NCBI GenBank assembly: GCA_016125285.1
Contig: WGMA01000011.1
Location: 1-64,000, forward strand
Direction of reading: 5' to 3'
Origin: Phycisphaera sp.
GTDB lineage: Bacteria; Planctomycetota; Phycisphaerae; Phycisphaerales; Zrk34
DNA length: 64,000 nucleotides
A model generated the notes under the pieces. It worked only from the letters and a program-made list of their open reading frames with translations, made no database searches and was not told the origin of the DNA. Shown one piece after another: positions 33,817 through 42,269 of the stretch (position 1 is the first letter of the stretch; every line of letters starts with the position of its first letter). The translations under genes were made by a program, and so were the position numbers.

Positions 33817-34068
33817 ATGTCAGATGACCTGATCAATATCTACGAAGCGTCGCACCTGGCCGAGGCCGAGATGATCCACCAGGCGTTGGAGTCCGCGGGG
33901 ATCAAGGCGTACGTCGAGCAGACGGCCAGCCCGCTGGACGGACTGACCGCCGCGGGCGAAGGCACCGACGTGATGGTGCGATCCGACGACGCCGACCGTG
34001 CCCGTGAGGTCATCGAGCAGTACCTCGCCGAGAAGGCAGACGACGATACAACCGGCGGCGACGCCTGA
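33817..34068 (+). CDS. DUF2007 (putative signal-transducing) protein
   Basis: An 83-aa protein of the DUF2007 fold: LINIYEASHLAEAEMIHQALESAGIKAYVEQ, then a loop, then DVMVRSDDADRAREVIEQYL, the beta-alpha-beta ferredoxin-like pattern of the family, which in some proteins is related to regulatory PII-like domains. It has no membrane segment. The ATG at 33817 gives the family start; an upstream in-frame codon adds only a few residues. The uracil-DNA glycosylase gene begins 9 bases after its stop, so they are cotranscribed. Confidence 0.85.
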   Translation: MSDDLINIYEASHLAEAEMIHQALESAGIKAYVEQTASPLDGLTAAGEGTDVMVRSDDADRAREVIEQYLAEKADDDTTGGDA

Positions 34069-34077
34069 CGAGAACGC

Positions 34078-34758
34078 ATGGCCGACCGCTGGGACTTATT
34101 GCAGAAGAACATCGTCCGTTGTGACCGTTGTCCGCGCCTGCGGGATCATTGCGCCAGGGTCGCGGCGGAAAAACGGGCCGCCTACCGCGACTGGGACTAC
34201 TGGGGCGGGCCCGTGTCGAACTTCGGCGATCCAGACGCGCGTCTGCTGATCGTCGGCCTCGCCCCAGGCGCCCACGGCGCGAACCGCACCGGGCGGATGT
34301 TCACCGGGGACCGCTCCGGCGACTTCCTCTACGACGCCCTGCACCAGGTCGGCTTCGCGAATCAGGCCACGTGCATCGATCGCGAGGACGGGCTGACGCT
34401 CAACGACGTGGTGATCACCGCCGCGGCGCACTGCGCTCCGCCGGGCAACAAGCCGACCCGCGAGGAACTGCAGGCATGTTTCGGCCACCTGGTCGAAACG
34501 GTCCGCCAAATGCCCCGCCTGCGTGGACTATTAGCGCTTGGCGGCATAGCCTTTAATGTCTGCCTGAAGTTGTTCGAGGCAGAGGGGTGGGCGGAGCTTC
34601 GCCCAAAGCCGAAGTTCGCCCATGGGACCATTTACGAGTGGAAGAATTCGCCGTTTCTGATCGGGTCCTATCACCCGTCCCAGCAGAACACGTTTACCGG
34701 GCGTCTGACGATGCCGATGCTCGTTAAGGTTTTCCAACAGGCGAGGATACGTCTGTAA
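34078..34758 (+). CDS. Family 5 uracil-DNA glycosylase (UdgB-like)
   Basis: A 226-aa base-excision-repair enzyme. The N-terminal [11 protein letters not shown] block (Cys15, Cys18, Cys25) supplies iron-sulfur ligands; [15 protein letters not shown] and [26 protein letters not shown] contain the catalytic and uracil-binding loop (about 60-73), with the family 5 feature of lacking the Asp/Asn nucleophile of other UDGs; [14 protein letters not shown] is the C-terminal DNA-binding loop. Family 5 enzymes remove uracil and some other deaminated bases. The last 250 bases are less GC-rich than the first part. It is cotranscribed with the DUF2007 gene. Confidence 0.93.
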   Translation: MADRWDLLQKNIVRCDRCPRLRDHCARVAAEKRAAYRDWDYWGGPVSNFGDPDARLLIVGLAPGAHGANRTGRMFTGDRSGDFLYDALHQVGFANQATCIDREDGLTLNDVVITAAAHCAPPGNKPTREELQACFGHLVETVRQMPRLRGLLALGGIAFNVCLKLFEAEGWAELRPKPKFAHGTIYEWKNSPFLIGSYHPSQQNTFTGRLTMPMLVKVFQQARIRL

Positions 34759-34762
34759 ATAT

Positions 34763-34791
34763 TTGACTACACAATTGCTTTGCACCAGAAT
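34763..34791 (+). promoter_or_regulatory. Candidate sigma-70-type promoter for hemC
   Basis: TTGACT (34763-34768), a 17-base spacer and CAGAAT (34786-34791) lie in an AT-rich stretch about 75 bases upstream of the hemC start. Confidence 0.45.
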
Positions 34792-34865
34792 ATGAAGTCT
34801 TACGTCGTGGCGTTCCGCGATGTAAGTCATCGGGCTCATCCGAAAGAGCAGTTGGGAGTACGCCA

Positions 34866-35819
34866 TTGCGCCCGAGCAAGCGTGACATCATTATTGCGAC
34901 ACGCAAGAGCCAACTGGCTGTGACCCAATCGCAACGGGTCGGCGAGATGATCCTTCAACTCAATTCGCGCGTCGCCATGGAGTTGGTGCGGATTGAATCA
35001 GACGGAGACCGCGTGCTGGACCACCCCCTCGCTGCGATCGGCGGCAAGGGGCTGTTTACGCGTGCGATCGAGCAGGCGTTGCTGAGCGGCCGGGCGGACA
35101 TCGCCGTCCACAGCCTCAAGGACATGCCCACCGACGTCACGCCGGGCCTCGTGCTCGTGGCGACGCCGCGGCGGATGCCCGTCCACGACGTGCTGATCGC
35201 GCGCGACGCCGACCGCATCGAAGACCTGCCGCAGGGCGCCACGCTCGGCACCTGCTCGAAGCGGCGCGCGGCGCAGGCGCTGCGTGTCCGGCCCGACCTG
35301 AAGATCGTTTCGCTGCGCGGCAACGTCGAGACACGCATCCGCAAGGTGATGGAGGAACGCGCGGTCGACGCGACGATGCTCGCCGCGGCGGGCCTCACGC
35401 GTCTCGGGTTCCGCGACTATCTCAGCAAGCCGATCCCCGTCGAGCAGGTGCTGCCCGCCGTCGGCCAGGGCGCGCTCGCGGTGCAGTGTCGAGCCGATGA
35501 CAACACGACGATGCGCCGCTGCCTGCCGCTCAACCACGCCGTGTCCGCGACCGCGACGAACGCCGAGCGGCACGTCGTCCAGCGCCTCAACGGCGACTGC
35601 CACAGCCCCATCGCGATCCTCGCCGAGTTCGTGGACAGTGTCGGCCTGCGCATCCGCGCCCGCGTGATGTCGCCGGACGGGGCCGAGTGCGTCGAGGTCG
35701 ATGAGACCGGCCCCGTGAAGCGCATGCGTGTGCTGTGCGACGCGGTGGCCGACAGGCTGATCGATCAGGGCGCCCATCGCATCCTCGACGAGGCGTCACG
35801 CCAAGCCGAAGCGACGTGA
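34866..35819 (+). CDS. hemC: Porphobilinogen deaminase (hydroxymethylbilane synthase)
   Basis: A 317-aa enzyme that polymerises four porphobilinogens to hydroxymethylbilane in heme synthesis. The conserved IIATRKSQLAVTQS at the start, GGKGLFTRAIEQALLSGRADIAVHSLKDMPT, LRGNVETRIRK, LPAVGQGALAVQCR and the dipyrromethane-cofactor cysteine in LNGDCHSPIA (Cys245) are all present. The start codon is TTG at 34866, supported by GGGAG seven bases upstream; there is no suitable ATG. The Asp of SLKDMPT is the catalytic acid. Other hem genes are not in this window. Confidence 0.95.
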   Translation: MRPSKRDIIIATRKSQLAVTQSQRVGEMILQLNSRVAMELVRIESDGDRVLDHPLAAIGGKGLFTRAIEQALLSGRADIAVHSLKDMPTDVTPGLVLVATPRRMPVHDVLIARDADRIEDLPQGATLGTCSKRRAAQALRVRPDLKIVSLRGNVETRIRKVMEERAVDATMLAAAGLTRLGFRDYLSKPIPVEQVLPAVGQGALAVQCRADDNTTMRRCLPLNHAVSATATNAERHVVQRLNGDCHSPIAILAEFVDSVGLRIRARVMSPDGAECVEVDETGPVKRMRVLCDAVADRLIDQGAHRILDEASRQAEAT

Positions 35820-35873
35820 GCCCGCCCGCCCGCAGTAGTTGCCGCCTCCCACTCATATCAAGGTACAGCCGAA

Positions 35874-37037
35874 TCATGCCGCTGACGTGGCGAACTCAAA
35901 CGACGGCCGCGCCAGGCCGACGGGTCGATGCGCCCCGGCGTTGACGATCAGCCCGATCATCGCGAAGTTCGCCAGCAGGCTCGACCCGCCGTAGCTCATC
36001 AGCGGCAGCGTCATGCCGGTGATGGGCAGGATGCCCAGGTTCATCCCGACGTTGATCACGACCTGCGTAAAGATGATCGTGACGACACCCACGACCACGA
36101 GGCGCGCAAAGGGGTCCTTGTTCAGCGCAGCGACAGCCAGCCCCGTCGCCATCAGGACCATGTAGAGCCCGATGACGATCAGACCGCCAAGCATGCCCCA
36201 GCGCGTGCAGATCACCGCGAAGATCATGTCGTTGTGCGCCTCGGGCAGCCGATTGAAGCGTACGAGGTTGGCCGCGTGCTCCGGCGATCGGCCGACGGGC
36301 CCGCCCGCGCCGACGAGCGTCGTGGCGGTCTTGCCCTGGAAGCTGATGCCCTGCTCGTGGCGGTTGTCGCCGAGCATGCGGGCGATGACGTCGTTGACGC
36401 GGGCCTTCTGGTGCGGTTTCAGCAGCGGATACATCGCCGGGCACAGCACCAGGCCGAGCGTGATGATCATCGCCAGGTGGCGGATCTTCGCACCGGCGGC
36501 GAGCAGCATGGCGAACAGCACGGGCAGGAAGATCATCGCCGTGCCGAGGTCGGGCTCGACGAGGATCAACGCCATCGGCAGGAACGCCAGCAGCAGCGGT
36601 TGGACGAGCCCGCGTACGGTGCGGTAGTTCTCGCGGTAGCGCAGGTAGCGAGCCAGCGCGAGCACGAAGACGATCTTCGCCAGTTCGCTGGGCTGAAAGA
36701 GCACGATGCCCAGGTTGAACCACCGCCGCGCACCGTTGCGCATGGGCACCAGGAACTGCGGCATGAACGGGATCAGCACGATCACGAGCATGATCAGCGT
36801 GACGATCATCAGCGGTGTCGCCATGTCGCAGATGCGCCGATGGTGCGGCAACGCGATCAGCACGAGCAGCCCGAACCCCAGTGGCACGAACATCAGTTGC
36901 TTGCCGACGGCCGTCCCGCCGTCGGTCGCCACGTCGATCGCCAGCACGCCGATGACGACCAGCGCCAGCGACGCCAGCGCGGTGATGTGGCCGAGGTTCG
37001 GCTCGAGGATCGGGCGCAGCGTGCGGAGGAGTTTCAT
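35874..37037 (-). CDS. rodA: Peptidoglycan glycosyltransferase RodA (SEDS family)
   Basis: A 387-aa polytopic membrane protein with about ten helices. SEDS signatures are FQPSELAKIVFVLALARYL, LVEPDLGTAMIFLPVLFAML, GKTATTLVGAGGPVGRSPEH, LPEAHNDMIFAVICTRWG with the catalytic-region Glu/His/Asp cluster, and LPLMSYGGSSLLANFAMIGLI. RodA polymerises lipid II glycan strands in the elongasome with PBP2. The frame extends 50 codons further upstream, but the ATG at 37037 is in the TGATG overlap with the mrdA stop codon, marking translational coupling. Its presence with mrdA implies peptidoglycan-based elongation in this planctomycete. Confidence 0.93.
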   Translation of the reverse strand: MKLLRTLRPILEPNLGHITALASLALVVIGVLAIDVATDGGTAVGKQLMFVPLGFGLLVLIALPHHRRICDMATPLMIVTLIMLVIVLIPFMPQFLVPMRNGARRWFNLGIVLFQPSELAKIVFVLALARYLRYRENYRTVRGLVQPLLLAFLPMALILVEPDLGTAMIFLPVLFAMLLAAGAKIRHLAMIITLGLVLCPAMYPLLKPHQKARVNDVIARMLGDNRHEQGISFQGKTATTLVGAGGPVGRSPEHAANLVRFNRLPEAHNDMIFAVICTRWGMLGGLIVIGLYMVLMATGLAVAALNKDPFARLVVVGVVTIIFTQVVINVGMNLGILPITGMTLPLMSYGGSSLLANFAMIGLIVNAGAHRPVGLARPSFEFATSAA

Positions 37038-39226
37038 CAGAGATAGCCCTCCGCCTTCAGCGCGTGAATGATCTGGTTCGCGACGGGCCCGGACACGCGG
37101 CCGCCGCTGCCGCCGTACTCGACCACGACGACGATCACGTACGCCGCGCTCTCCTCGCCCTTCCGCTGCACGTGGCAGACGAACCACGAGTGATCGCCGT
37201 CTCGGAGCACGTGATCGGTTCGCACGAGGTTGTCGTGCCCGTCGCGCACCATCTCGTACTGCGTCGGCGCCTGCGCGGTGCCCGTCTTGGCGCGAAGGAT
37301 CAGGTCGGGCGTGTTGAGGATCGGCTCGTGCTGACCGCCGATCGTCAGGTGATTCGCCGAGCCGTACCGCGCCTCGACCACGTCCCGCATCCCCTCCAGT
37401 GCGAGATCGATGACCGGCCGGCTAATGCCCAGGTCGCGCTGCACCTGCGTGGCGGCCCGCTCGCGGATGAGCAGCGGGCTGATGAAGTGACCACCCCGCG
37501 CGAGCGCGACGTGAGCGGTGGCGACCTGCAGCGGCGACACGGCGATCGGCCCCTGGCCGATACCCATCAGGATGGAGTTGGGCACGGTCAGGCCGCGTCC
37601 CTCGGGGTTCGGCGATGTCAGCGAAGGCAGCAGGCCGTCGACCTCGCCGCGCAGCCCGAGCCCGGGCGGATCGCCCAGGCCCCACAACCGGTAGTTCGCC
37701 ACGAGGGCCTCGGCGCCGATGCGCTTGCCGCAGGTGAAGAAGTAGATGTTGCACGAGCGTGCGATCGCGCCGACGGGATCGAGCGGGCCGTGCACCTCGC
37801 CGTACGACTTGTAGATCCAGCAGCGGTACAGGTTGTCGCGGTTCGGCAGCAGGTGTCCGCGGCAGTCGATCTGCTCGTTGATCGAGATGGCGTGTGTCTT
37901 GGCGGCGATGCAGTAGACGATCGGCTTGACCGTTGAGCCCGGCGGATACACGGCGCTGATCGCGCGGTTGATCAGAGGCTTGTCGGGGTGCGTCGACAGG
38001 TCCGGATAGGGCTCGCCCGGCTCGCGCTTCGGCGGCATCGGCGTCGAGACCATCGCGACGATCTCGCCCGTGGCGACCTCCATCACGACCGCCGCGCCGT
38101 AGAGCGGCGTGCCCGGCGCCATGCGGTGGTTGCTGTGCCAGCCCTGCACCTGCATCAGGCCGAAGTCGGGGTCCATGATCGCCCGGACGCGCGCCTGCAG
38201 GTTCACGTCGATCGTCAGGTGCACATCGTGGCCCCGCTGCGCGTCGACACGCTGGACGTCGCCGGTGTCGCGCCGCGTCACCTGCTGACCGCGCGTGCCC
38301 CGCAAAATGTCTTCTTCGGCCTGCTCGATGCCCGCGAGGCCCGTGTGATCGCCTGGCAGGTAACCGCCCAGATCGACCCCGCCGTTGTGGCGGAAGGGCC
38401 GCCGCTCGACATCCTCCGCCCACACCTCGCGCATCGATCCGAGCATGTGGCCGCACACGCGGTCGACCGTCACGTCCTGCGTCGACTGCACCGCGATCGG
38501 GCTCGGCAGCGTCGAACGGTCGAGCGTGACAGTCACGTCGTCGACCGGATACCGCCGCGTCTTGGCCTGGATGACGTGCACGCCGGGCAGTTCGCTCGAC
38601 AGCGTGCGGAACGCGTAGGCCACGCGGTCGGGCACGGCCGAGAGGATCGTGTGCGACTCGCGCTCTTCGGCGATCGGCTGGGCGACGCGGCTCAGTTCGA
38701 CCGGCTCGCCGAGTTCCTGTGATCGCCGCTCCGCCGCACGCTCCCACACGTCCGAGCGGATCGTCTGCACACGCTGGACGATCGTCCGGCGGCGGCGGCC
38801 GAGTTCCTCGGCGTCGATGTCGCCGATGCTCACCATCGTGTCCCACAACGCGTCGAGCTTCGCCTGGAACGGCGGGATGTACGTCTCGATCAACGCCTCC
38901 CGCTGTTCCCACGACATCTCGCCCCACGAGGACTTGTTGTCGTGGTAGGCCAGATTACGCGCCGCCGCGTAGGCCCATTCGCCGGTGATCACGTCGTAGT
39001 CGATCGCGATGTCGTAGCACGGCTCGTCGATGGCCAGCACGCGGCCCTTGCGGTCGTAGATGGTGCCGCGCACGGTCGGAATCAATTTGCGAGAGACGAG
39101 CACCCGCTCGGCCTCGGCGCGCAGCGATTCCCCTTCAAGGACCGTGAGTCGAAAAAGTTGGGAGGCGAGTACCCCGCTGGCACAGACCATCACGACCAAC
39201 AGCAGCAGGAGCCGCCGATGGAACAT
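37037..39226 (-). CDS. mrdA: Penicillin-binding protein 2 (elongasome transpeptidase)
   Basis: A 729-aa class B PBP. An N-terminal membrane anchor (RRLLLLLVVMVCASGVLASQL) is followed by the dimerisation domain, then the transpeptidase with nucleophile motif STVK (Ser431, Lys434), SCN (491-493) and KTGTAQ near 650. An insertion of roughly 150 residues (about 80-230), rich in Arg/Glu, is larger than usual. ATG at 39259 is in frame, but the ATG at 39226 has GGAGG upstream and is preferred. mrdA and rodA overlap by one base, encoding a cognate PBP2-RodA pair. No mreBCD genes are next to it. Confidence 0.92.
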   Translation of the reverse strand: MFHRRLLLLLVVMVCASGVLASQLFRLTVLEGESLRAEAERVLVSRKLIPTVRGTIYDRKGRVLAIDEPCYDIAIDYDVITGEWAYAAARNLAYHDNKSSWGEMSWEQREALIETYIPPFQAKLDALWDTMVSIGDIDAEELGRRRRTIVQRVQTIRSDVWERAAERRSQELGEPVELSRVAQPIAEERESHTILSAVPDRVAYAFRTLSSELPGVHVIQAKTRRYPVDDVTVTLDRSTLPSPIAVQSTQDVTVDRVCGHMLGSMREVWAEDVERRPFRHNGGVDLGGYLPGDHTGLAGIEQAEEDILRGTRGQQVTRRDTGDVQRVDAQRGHDVHLTIDVNLQARVRAIMDPDFGLMQVQGWHSNHRMAPGTPLYGAAVVMEVATGEIVAMVSTPMPPKREPGEPYPDLSTHPDKPLINRAISAVYPPGSTVKPIVYCIAAKTHAISINEQIDCRGHLLPNRDNLYRCWIYKSYGEVHGPLDPVGAIARSCNIYFFTCGKRIGAEALVANYRLWGLGDPPGLGLRGEVDGLLPSLTSPNPEGRGLTVPNSILMGIGQGPIAVSPLQVATAHVALARGGHFISPLLIRERAATQVQRDLGISRPVIDLALEGMRDVVEARYGSANHLTIGGQHEPILNTPDLILRAKTGTAQAPTQYEMVRDGHDNLVRTDHVLRDGDHSWFVCHVQRKGEESAAYVIVVVVEYGGSGGRVSGPVANQIIHALKAEGYL

Positions 39227-39392
39227 GCTCGGGATCGCCCTCCGTAGCGCTGCCCGCATGGAGGCATTCTATCAGCACGACGCAAGAATACAGCGCACTG
39301 TTGTTGGAAATCTTGAAAAGATCGGACGAAGTGGTCAGGTGTCAGGAACCAGTAGCCCGACACCTATCCAGTCGTGGCGCAACGGCGCCTGA

Positions 39393-40193
39393 CTACTTGG
39401 TCTTCTCGATCATCGCGTAGGCGTTGTGGTTGTGGATCGACTCGAAGTTCTCGGAGTTGATCATGTACCACGTCAACCGGTCGTCGTCGTCGAGCTTCAG
39501 CGCCAGGTCGCGGACGATGTCCTCGACGAACTTCGGGTGGTCATACGCCTCTTCGGTCACGTGCTTCTCGTCGGGGCGTTTGAGCACGCTGTAGACCTCG
39601 CAGCTCGCGGCCGACTCGACGACCTCGACCAGTTCCTCGATCCACAGCATGCCCTTGAAGCGGACGCTGGCCTCGATGATGCACCGCTGGTTGTGGGCGC
39701 CGTAGTTGCTGATCGTCTTGGAGCACGGGCAGAGGCTCGTGGCCGGGACCTTGACGGTCATCACGAAGTCGTCGTGGGCGTTGGACGAGGCCTCGAAGGT
39801 GACCTCGTAGTCCATCAGGCCGGGGCTGGCGGTGACGGGCGCTTTCTTGTTGATGAAATACGTGAAGGACAGCTCGAGGTGGGCGTCAGCGGCGTTGAGG
39901 CGGTGCTTGATGTCGTGGCAGATCGCCATGATGTCCGTCGGGTCGATCTCCTGGGCGTGCTCGTTGAGCACCTCCAGGAACCGCGACATGTGCGTGCCCT
40001 TCTGGTGGTGCGGCAGGGAGACGTACATGTTGACGCGGGCGACGGTGTGCTGCTCGCCGCCGTCGGGCGTGCGGAGCTTGATCGGGTACGTAATACCCTT
40101 GACGCCGACCTTATCGATCGGCACCTGACGCGTGTCGGCCGAGGCCTGCACGTCGGTAAGCTGGGTGGGTCGGGCTGATGAAGGCGAGGTCAT
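39393..40193 (-). CDS. folE2: GTP cyclohydrolase FolE2 (GCYH-IB)
   Basis: A 266-aa enzyme converting GTP to dihydroneopterin triphosphate for folate synthesis and 7-deazaguanine compounds. It matches FolE2, not FolE: VGVKGITYPIKL near the start, ARVNMYVSLPHHQKGTHMSRF, the metal-ligand region VPATSLCPCSKTISNYGAHNQR, and the C-terminal NHNAYAMI. FolE2 works with Mn or Fe in addition to Zn and is often induced under zinc limitation. The start follows GGAG. A 176-base gap separates it from the upstream membrane protein gene; no clear riboswitch or Zur box could be identified there. Confidence 0.94.
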   Translation of the reverse strand: MTSPSSARPTQLTDVQASADTRQVPIDKVGVKGITYPIKLRTPDGGEQHTVARVNMYVSLPHHQKGTHMSRFLEVLNEHAQEIDPTDIMAICHDIKHRLNAADAHLELSFTYFINKKAPVTASPGLMDYEVTFEASSNAHDDFVMTVKVPATSLCPCSKTISNYGAHNQRCIIEASVRFKGMLWIEELVEVVESAASCEVYSVLKRPDEKHVTEEAYDHPKFVEDIVRDLALKLDDDDRLTWYMINSENFESIHNHNAYAMIEKTK

Positions 40194-40369
40194 ATCGTCG
40201 TGTCTCCTGCCGGCGCTGCTTTACATACTAGGATGCCCGTGTCGCGGGTGGGTTACATCAGCCGAACCCGCCGGTGGGCGTCGTGTCGAAAAGGCCATCG
40301 TAGGGGTTGGCCGCAATCGGGGCAACGCAAAGCGGTCGCGGGCGTCCGATTGCGGGTCTGGGTGGCCGC

Positions 40370-41383
40370 TCAGGCCTTTGCGGGGCTTTCCGCGGCGGAT
40401 TCCCCGTCGCCCGCTTCGTCGTCGTCGATCGGGCCGAACCCGCTGATCAGCAGCTTCGACCAACCGACGCCGAGCGTGGCGCCCATCACCCCCGCCGACG
40501 CGTAATACACCGGCAGGGCCAGTCCGGCGTGCCAGAATCCGTCGCGGTAGTACGACTCGAGCAACTGCGTGCCGCTCTGCCCGCTCAGGGCCAGCAGGCC
40601 GCAGATCACGATGGACGTGGTGATCGGGCTGAGCAGCATGCCGACCGGCTGGTCGGTGGGGAACATGATCGTCGCCAGCGTGGTGGCGAACACGAACGCG
40701 ATGCCCAGGCCCCACGCGATCTGCACCGGGTCGGTGTTTCGCAGCATCATGCTGCTGAACACGAGGCCGAGGATCGTCGACGCCACGCCGGACAGCAGGA
40801 TGCGCACCTGCCCGTCGCTGAGCTTCGTCGCCCGCTGCACGCTGTGCCGGATCGCCACGGAGAGCAGCACGAGCCCGCCGATGACGGGGAAGTGACGCAC
40901 GGAGAACAGATGCAGGTCGAGCCGTTCGGTCGTCATCGGAGCGGGCTCAACGCCGGTGCCGCGTGTCACGACACGTACGAGATTTGGCGCGACGGCTTCG
41001 ATCAACAGGTGCAGGCCGATCACCAGCACGCCCCACACCACCGCTTCGCCCGCCAGGATGCCGTACGCGCGAGCCGACTCGACGTTGCGCAGCCATTCGT
41101 CGATGGTTCCGCCGTCGATCGCGGGGAACAGCAGCGCCGCGGCGATGACGAACACGCCCGCGAGGCGGTTGCCCATCGCGGCCGCGACCAGCGCCAGGAC
41201 CAACGCGGGAATGCTGTAGAGCAGGATCGTGCCGATCGCCGTGACGGGCGACGCGGCGAACAGCAGCGTGCAGCCCTGCGACCCGTCGGCCGCCCGCGCG
41301 ACGTCCGCGCCCTGCAGGTACACCAGTCCGCCGACCACGATGGCGATCAGCATCATCACGCGTTGGGAAGTCTTGGGAAACAT
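40370..41383 (-). CDS. Polytopic membrane protein of unknown function
   Basis: A 337-aa protein with an N-terminal hydrophobic segment that could be a signal anchor, then about seven or eight further helices. Notable features are AVVWGVLVIGLHLLIEAVAPNL, two short His-rich loops (LHLFSVRHFP) and PTDQPVGMLLSPITTSIVICGLLAL. The C-terminus is an acidic tail. I do not recognise the family. Its start has AGAGAGG upstream. It is on the same strand as folE2 but 176 bases away, so it is probably an independent gene. Confidence 0.8.
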   Translation of the reverse strand: MFPKTSQRVMMLIAIVVGGLVYLQGADVARAADGSQGCTLLFAASPVTAIGTILLYSIPALVLALVAAAMGNRLAGVFVIAAALLFPAIDGGTIDEWLRNVESARAYGILAGEAVVWGVLVIGLHLLIEAVAPNLVRVVTRGTGVEPAPMTTERLDLHLFSVRHFPVIGGLVLLSVAIRHSVQRATKLSDGQVRILLSGVASTILGLVFSSMMLRNTDPVQIAWGLGIAFVFATTLATIMFPTDQPVGMLLSPITTSIVICGLLALSGQSGTQLLESYYRDGFWHAGLALPVYYASAGVMGATLGVGWSKLLISGFGPIDDDEAGDGESAAESPAKA

Positions 41384-41499
41384 GGTGCCTCTCTGTTACT
41401 GACGCGGCCCGGCGCCGGATTTCCGTGCCCGCCTCACCGAATCCTCACCGCCCCTCGACAAGTTCGTCTCGGGCGATATACTGTCCTGCCTTGCCCCCT

Positions 41500-41585
41500 G
41501 CCCGGGTGGCGGAATTGGCAGACGCGCAGCGTTGAGGTCGCTGTGGGAGTTAAATCCCGTGCTGGTTCGACTCCAGTCCCGGGCA
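41500..41585 (+). tRNA. tRNA-Leu (GAG)
   Basis: The acceptor arms GCCCGGG (41500-41506) and CCCGGGC (41578-41584) pair perfectly, with discriminator A at 41585. The anticodon stem CAGCG/CGCTG encloses the loop TTGAGGT, giving anticodon GAG. A long class II variable arm and the GGTTCGACTCC T-arm are present. CCA is not encoded. It converges with hisI, 14 bases apart. Confidence 0.97.
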
Positions 41586-41599
41586 TTCGTGTTCGGCCC

Positions 41600-42007
41600 T
41601 TACGACTTATACACGTCGTTCGGGTCGAACACTTTTTTTTCCACCACATCCAGGCGATCCGTTTCGCCGTTCCAGTTGCGATAGAAGCAGGACTTGTACC
41701 CGGCGTGGCAGGCCGGGCCGTGCGCCTTGACGCGGAGCAGGATCGTGTCCTGGTCGCAGTCCAGCCGCATCTCCTGCACCTCCTGCACGTGGCCGCTGCT
41801 CTCGCCCTTGACCCACATCTTGTCGCGGGACCGGCTGTAGAACGTCGCCTTGCGGGTTTCCAGCGTGCTGCGCACCGCCGCCTCGTTCATCCAGGCCATC
41901 ATCAGCACGTCGCCGCTGTCGACGTCCTGGACGATCGCGGGGACCAGGCCCTGGTCGTTGTATCTGATGGTCGGCTCGGTGGTGGTCTCGATCGTTGTCT
42001 GGCTCAT
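41600..42007 (-). CDS. hisI: Phosphoribosyl-AMP cyclohydrolase
   Basis: A 135-aa enzyme of histidine synthesis that opens the adenine ring of PR-AMP. The family core is intact: [44 protein letters not shown], and the metal- and zinc-binding [19 protein letters not shown] with CFYR. It lacks the HisE (pyrophosphohydrolase) domain, so HisE is separate. The long frame upstream to 42100 is not coding; the ATG at 42007 with AAGGA upstream is right. No other his genes are adjacent. Confidence 0.94.
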   Translation of the reverse strand: MSQTTIETTTEPTIRYNDQGLVPAIVQDVDSGDVLMMAWMNEAAVRSTLETRKATFYSRSRDKMWVKGESSGHVQEVQEMRLDCDQDTILLRVKAHGPACHAGYKSCFYRNWNGETDRLDVVEKKVFDPNDVYKS

Positions 42008-42183
42008 TTCGGGTCCTTCGATGTCCGTATCGTCTGTCGACCGCGGGTTCAGCCCCACGACCGGGCCGCATAGTCTAGCCGGTCCGCCGCGCCCCGTCAC
42101 CGCGGGAACGCCCCGGCCGGGCGGTTTGGGGTAAGCGACCCGCGCAACGGATACGTAACTTTTTGCAGCGTACCAACAATAGT

Positions 42184-42214
42184 TTGGCAGACACGTCCGG
42201 TTGACAGTTATAAT
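42184..42214 (+). promoter_or_regulatory. Candidate promoter before the TPR protein gene
   Basis: A consensus TATAAT at 42209-42214 has TTGGCA at 42184-42189 with a longer than ideal 19-base spacer. The gene start is 55 bases downstream. A perfect TTGACA at 42201-42206 is too close to this -10 to be its partner. Confidence 0.45.
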
Positions 42215-42269
42215 GACCCGCTAGAAGTTTCTGGGTTACTGACACGTGAGGAAGACGGGGAACAGCGCC

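Noticed and set aside
40194-40369. Riboswitch or Zur box upstream of folE2
   Set aside because: I looked for a preQ1/THF-like fold and a Zur palindrome and found only short GC-rich hairpins without a recognisable pattern.
41434-41649. Small minus-strand frame across tRNA-Leu
   Set aside because: A well-known type of false frame over a tRNA; the tRNA folds perfectly on the other strand.
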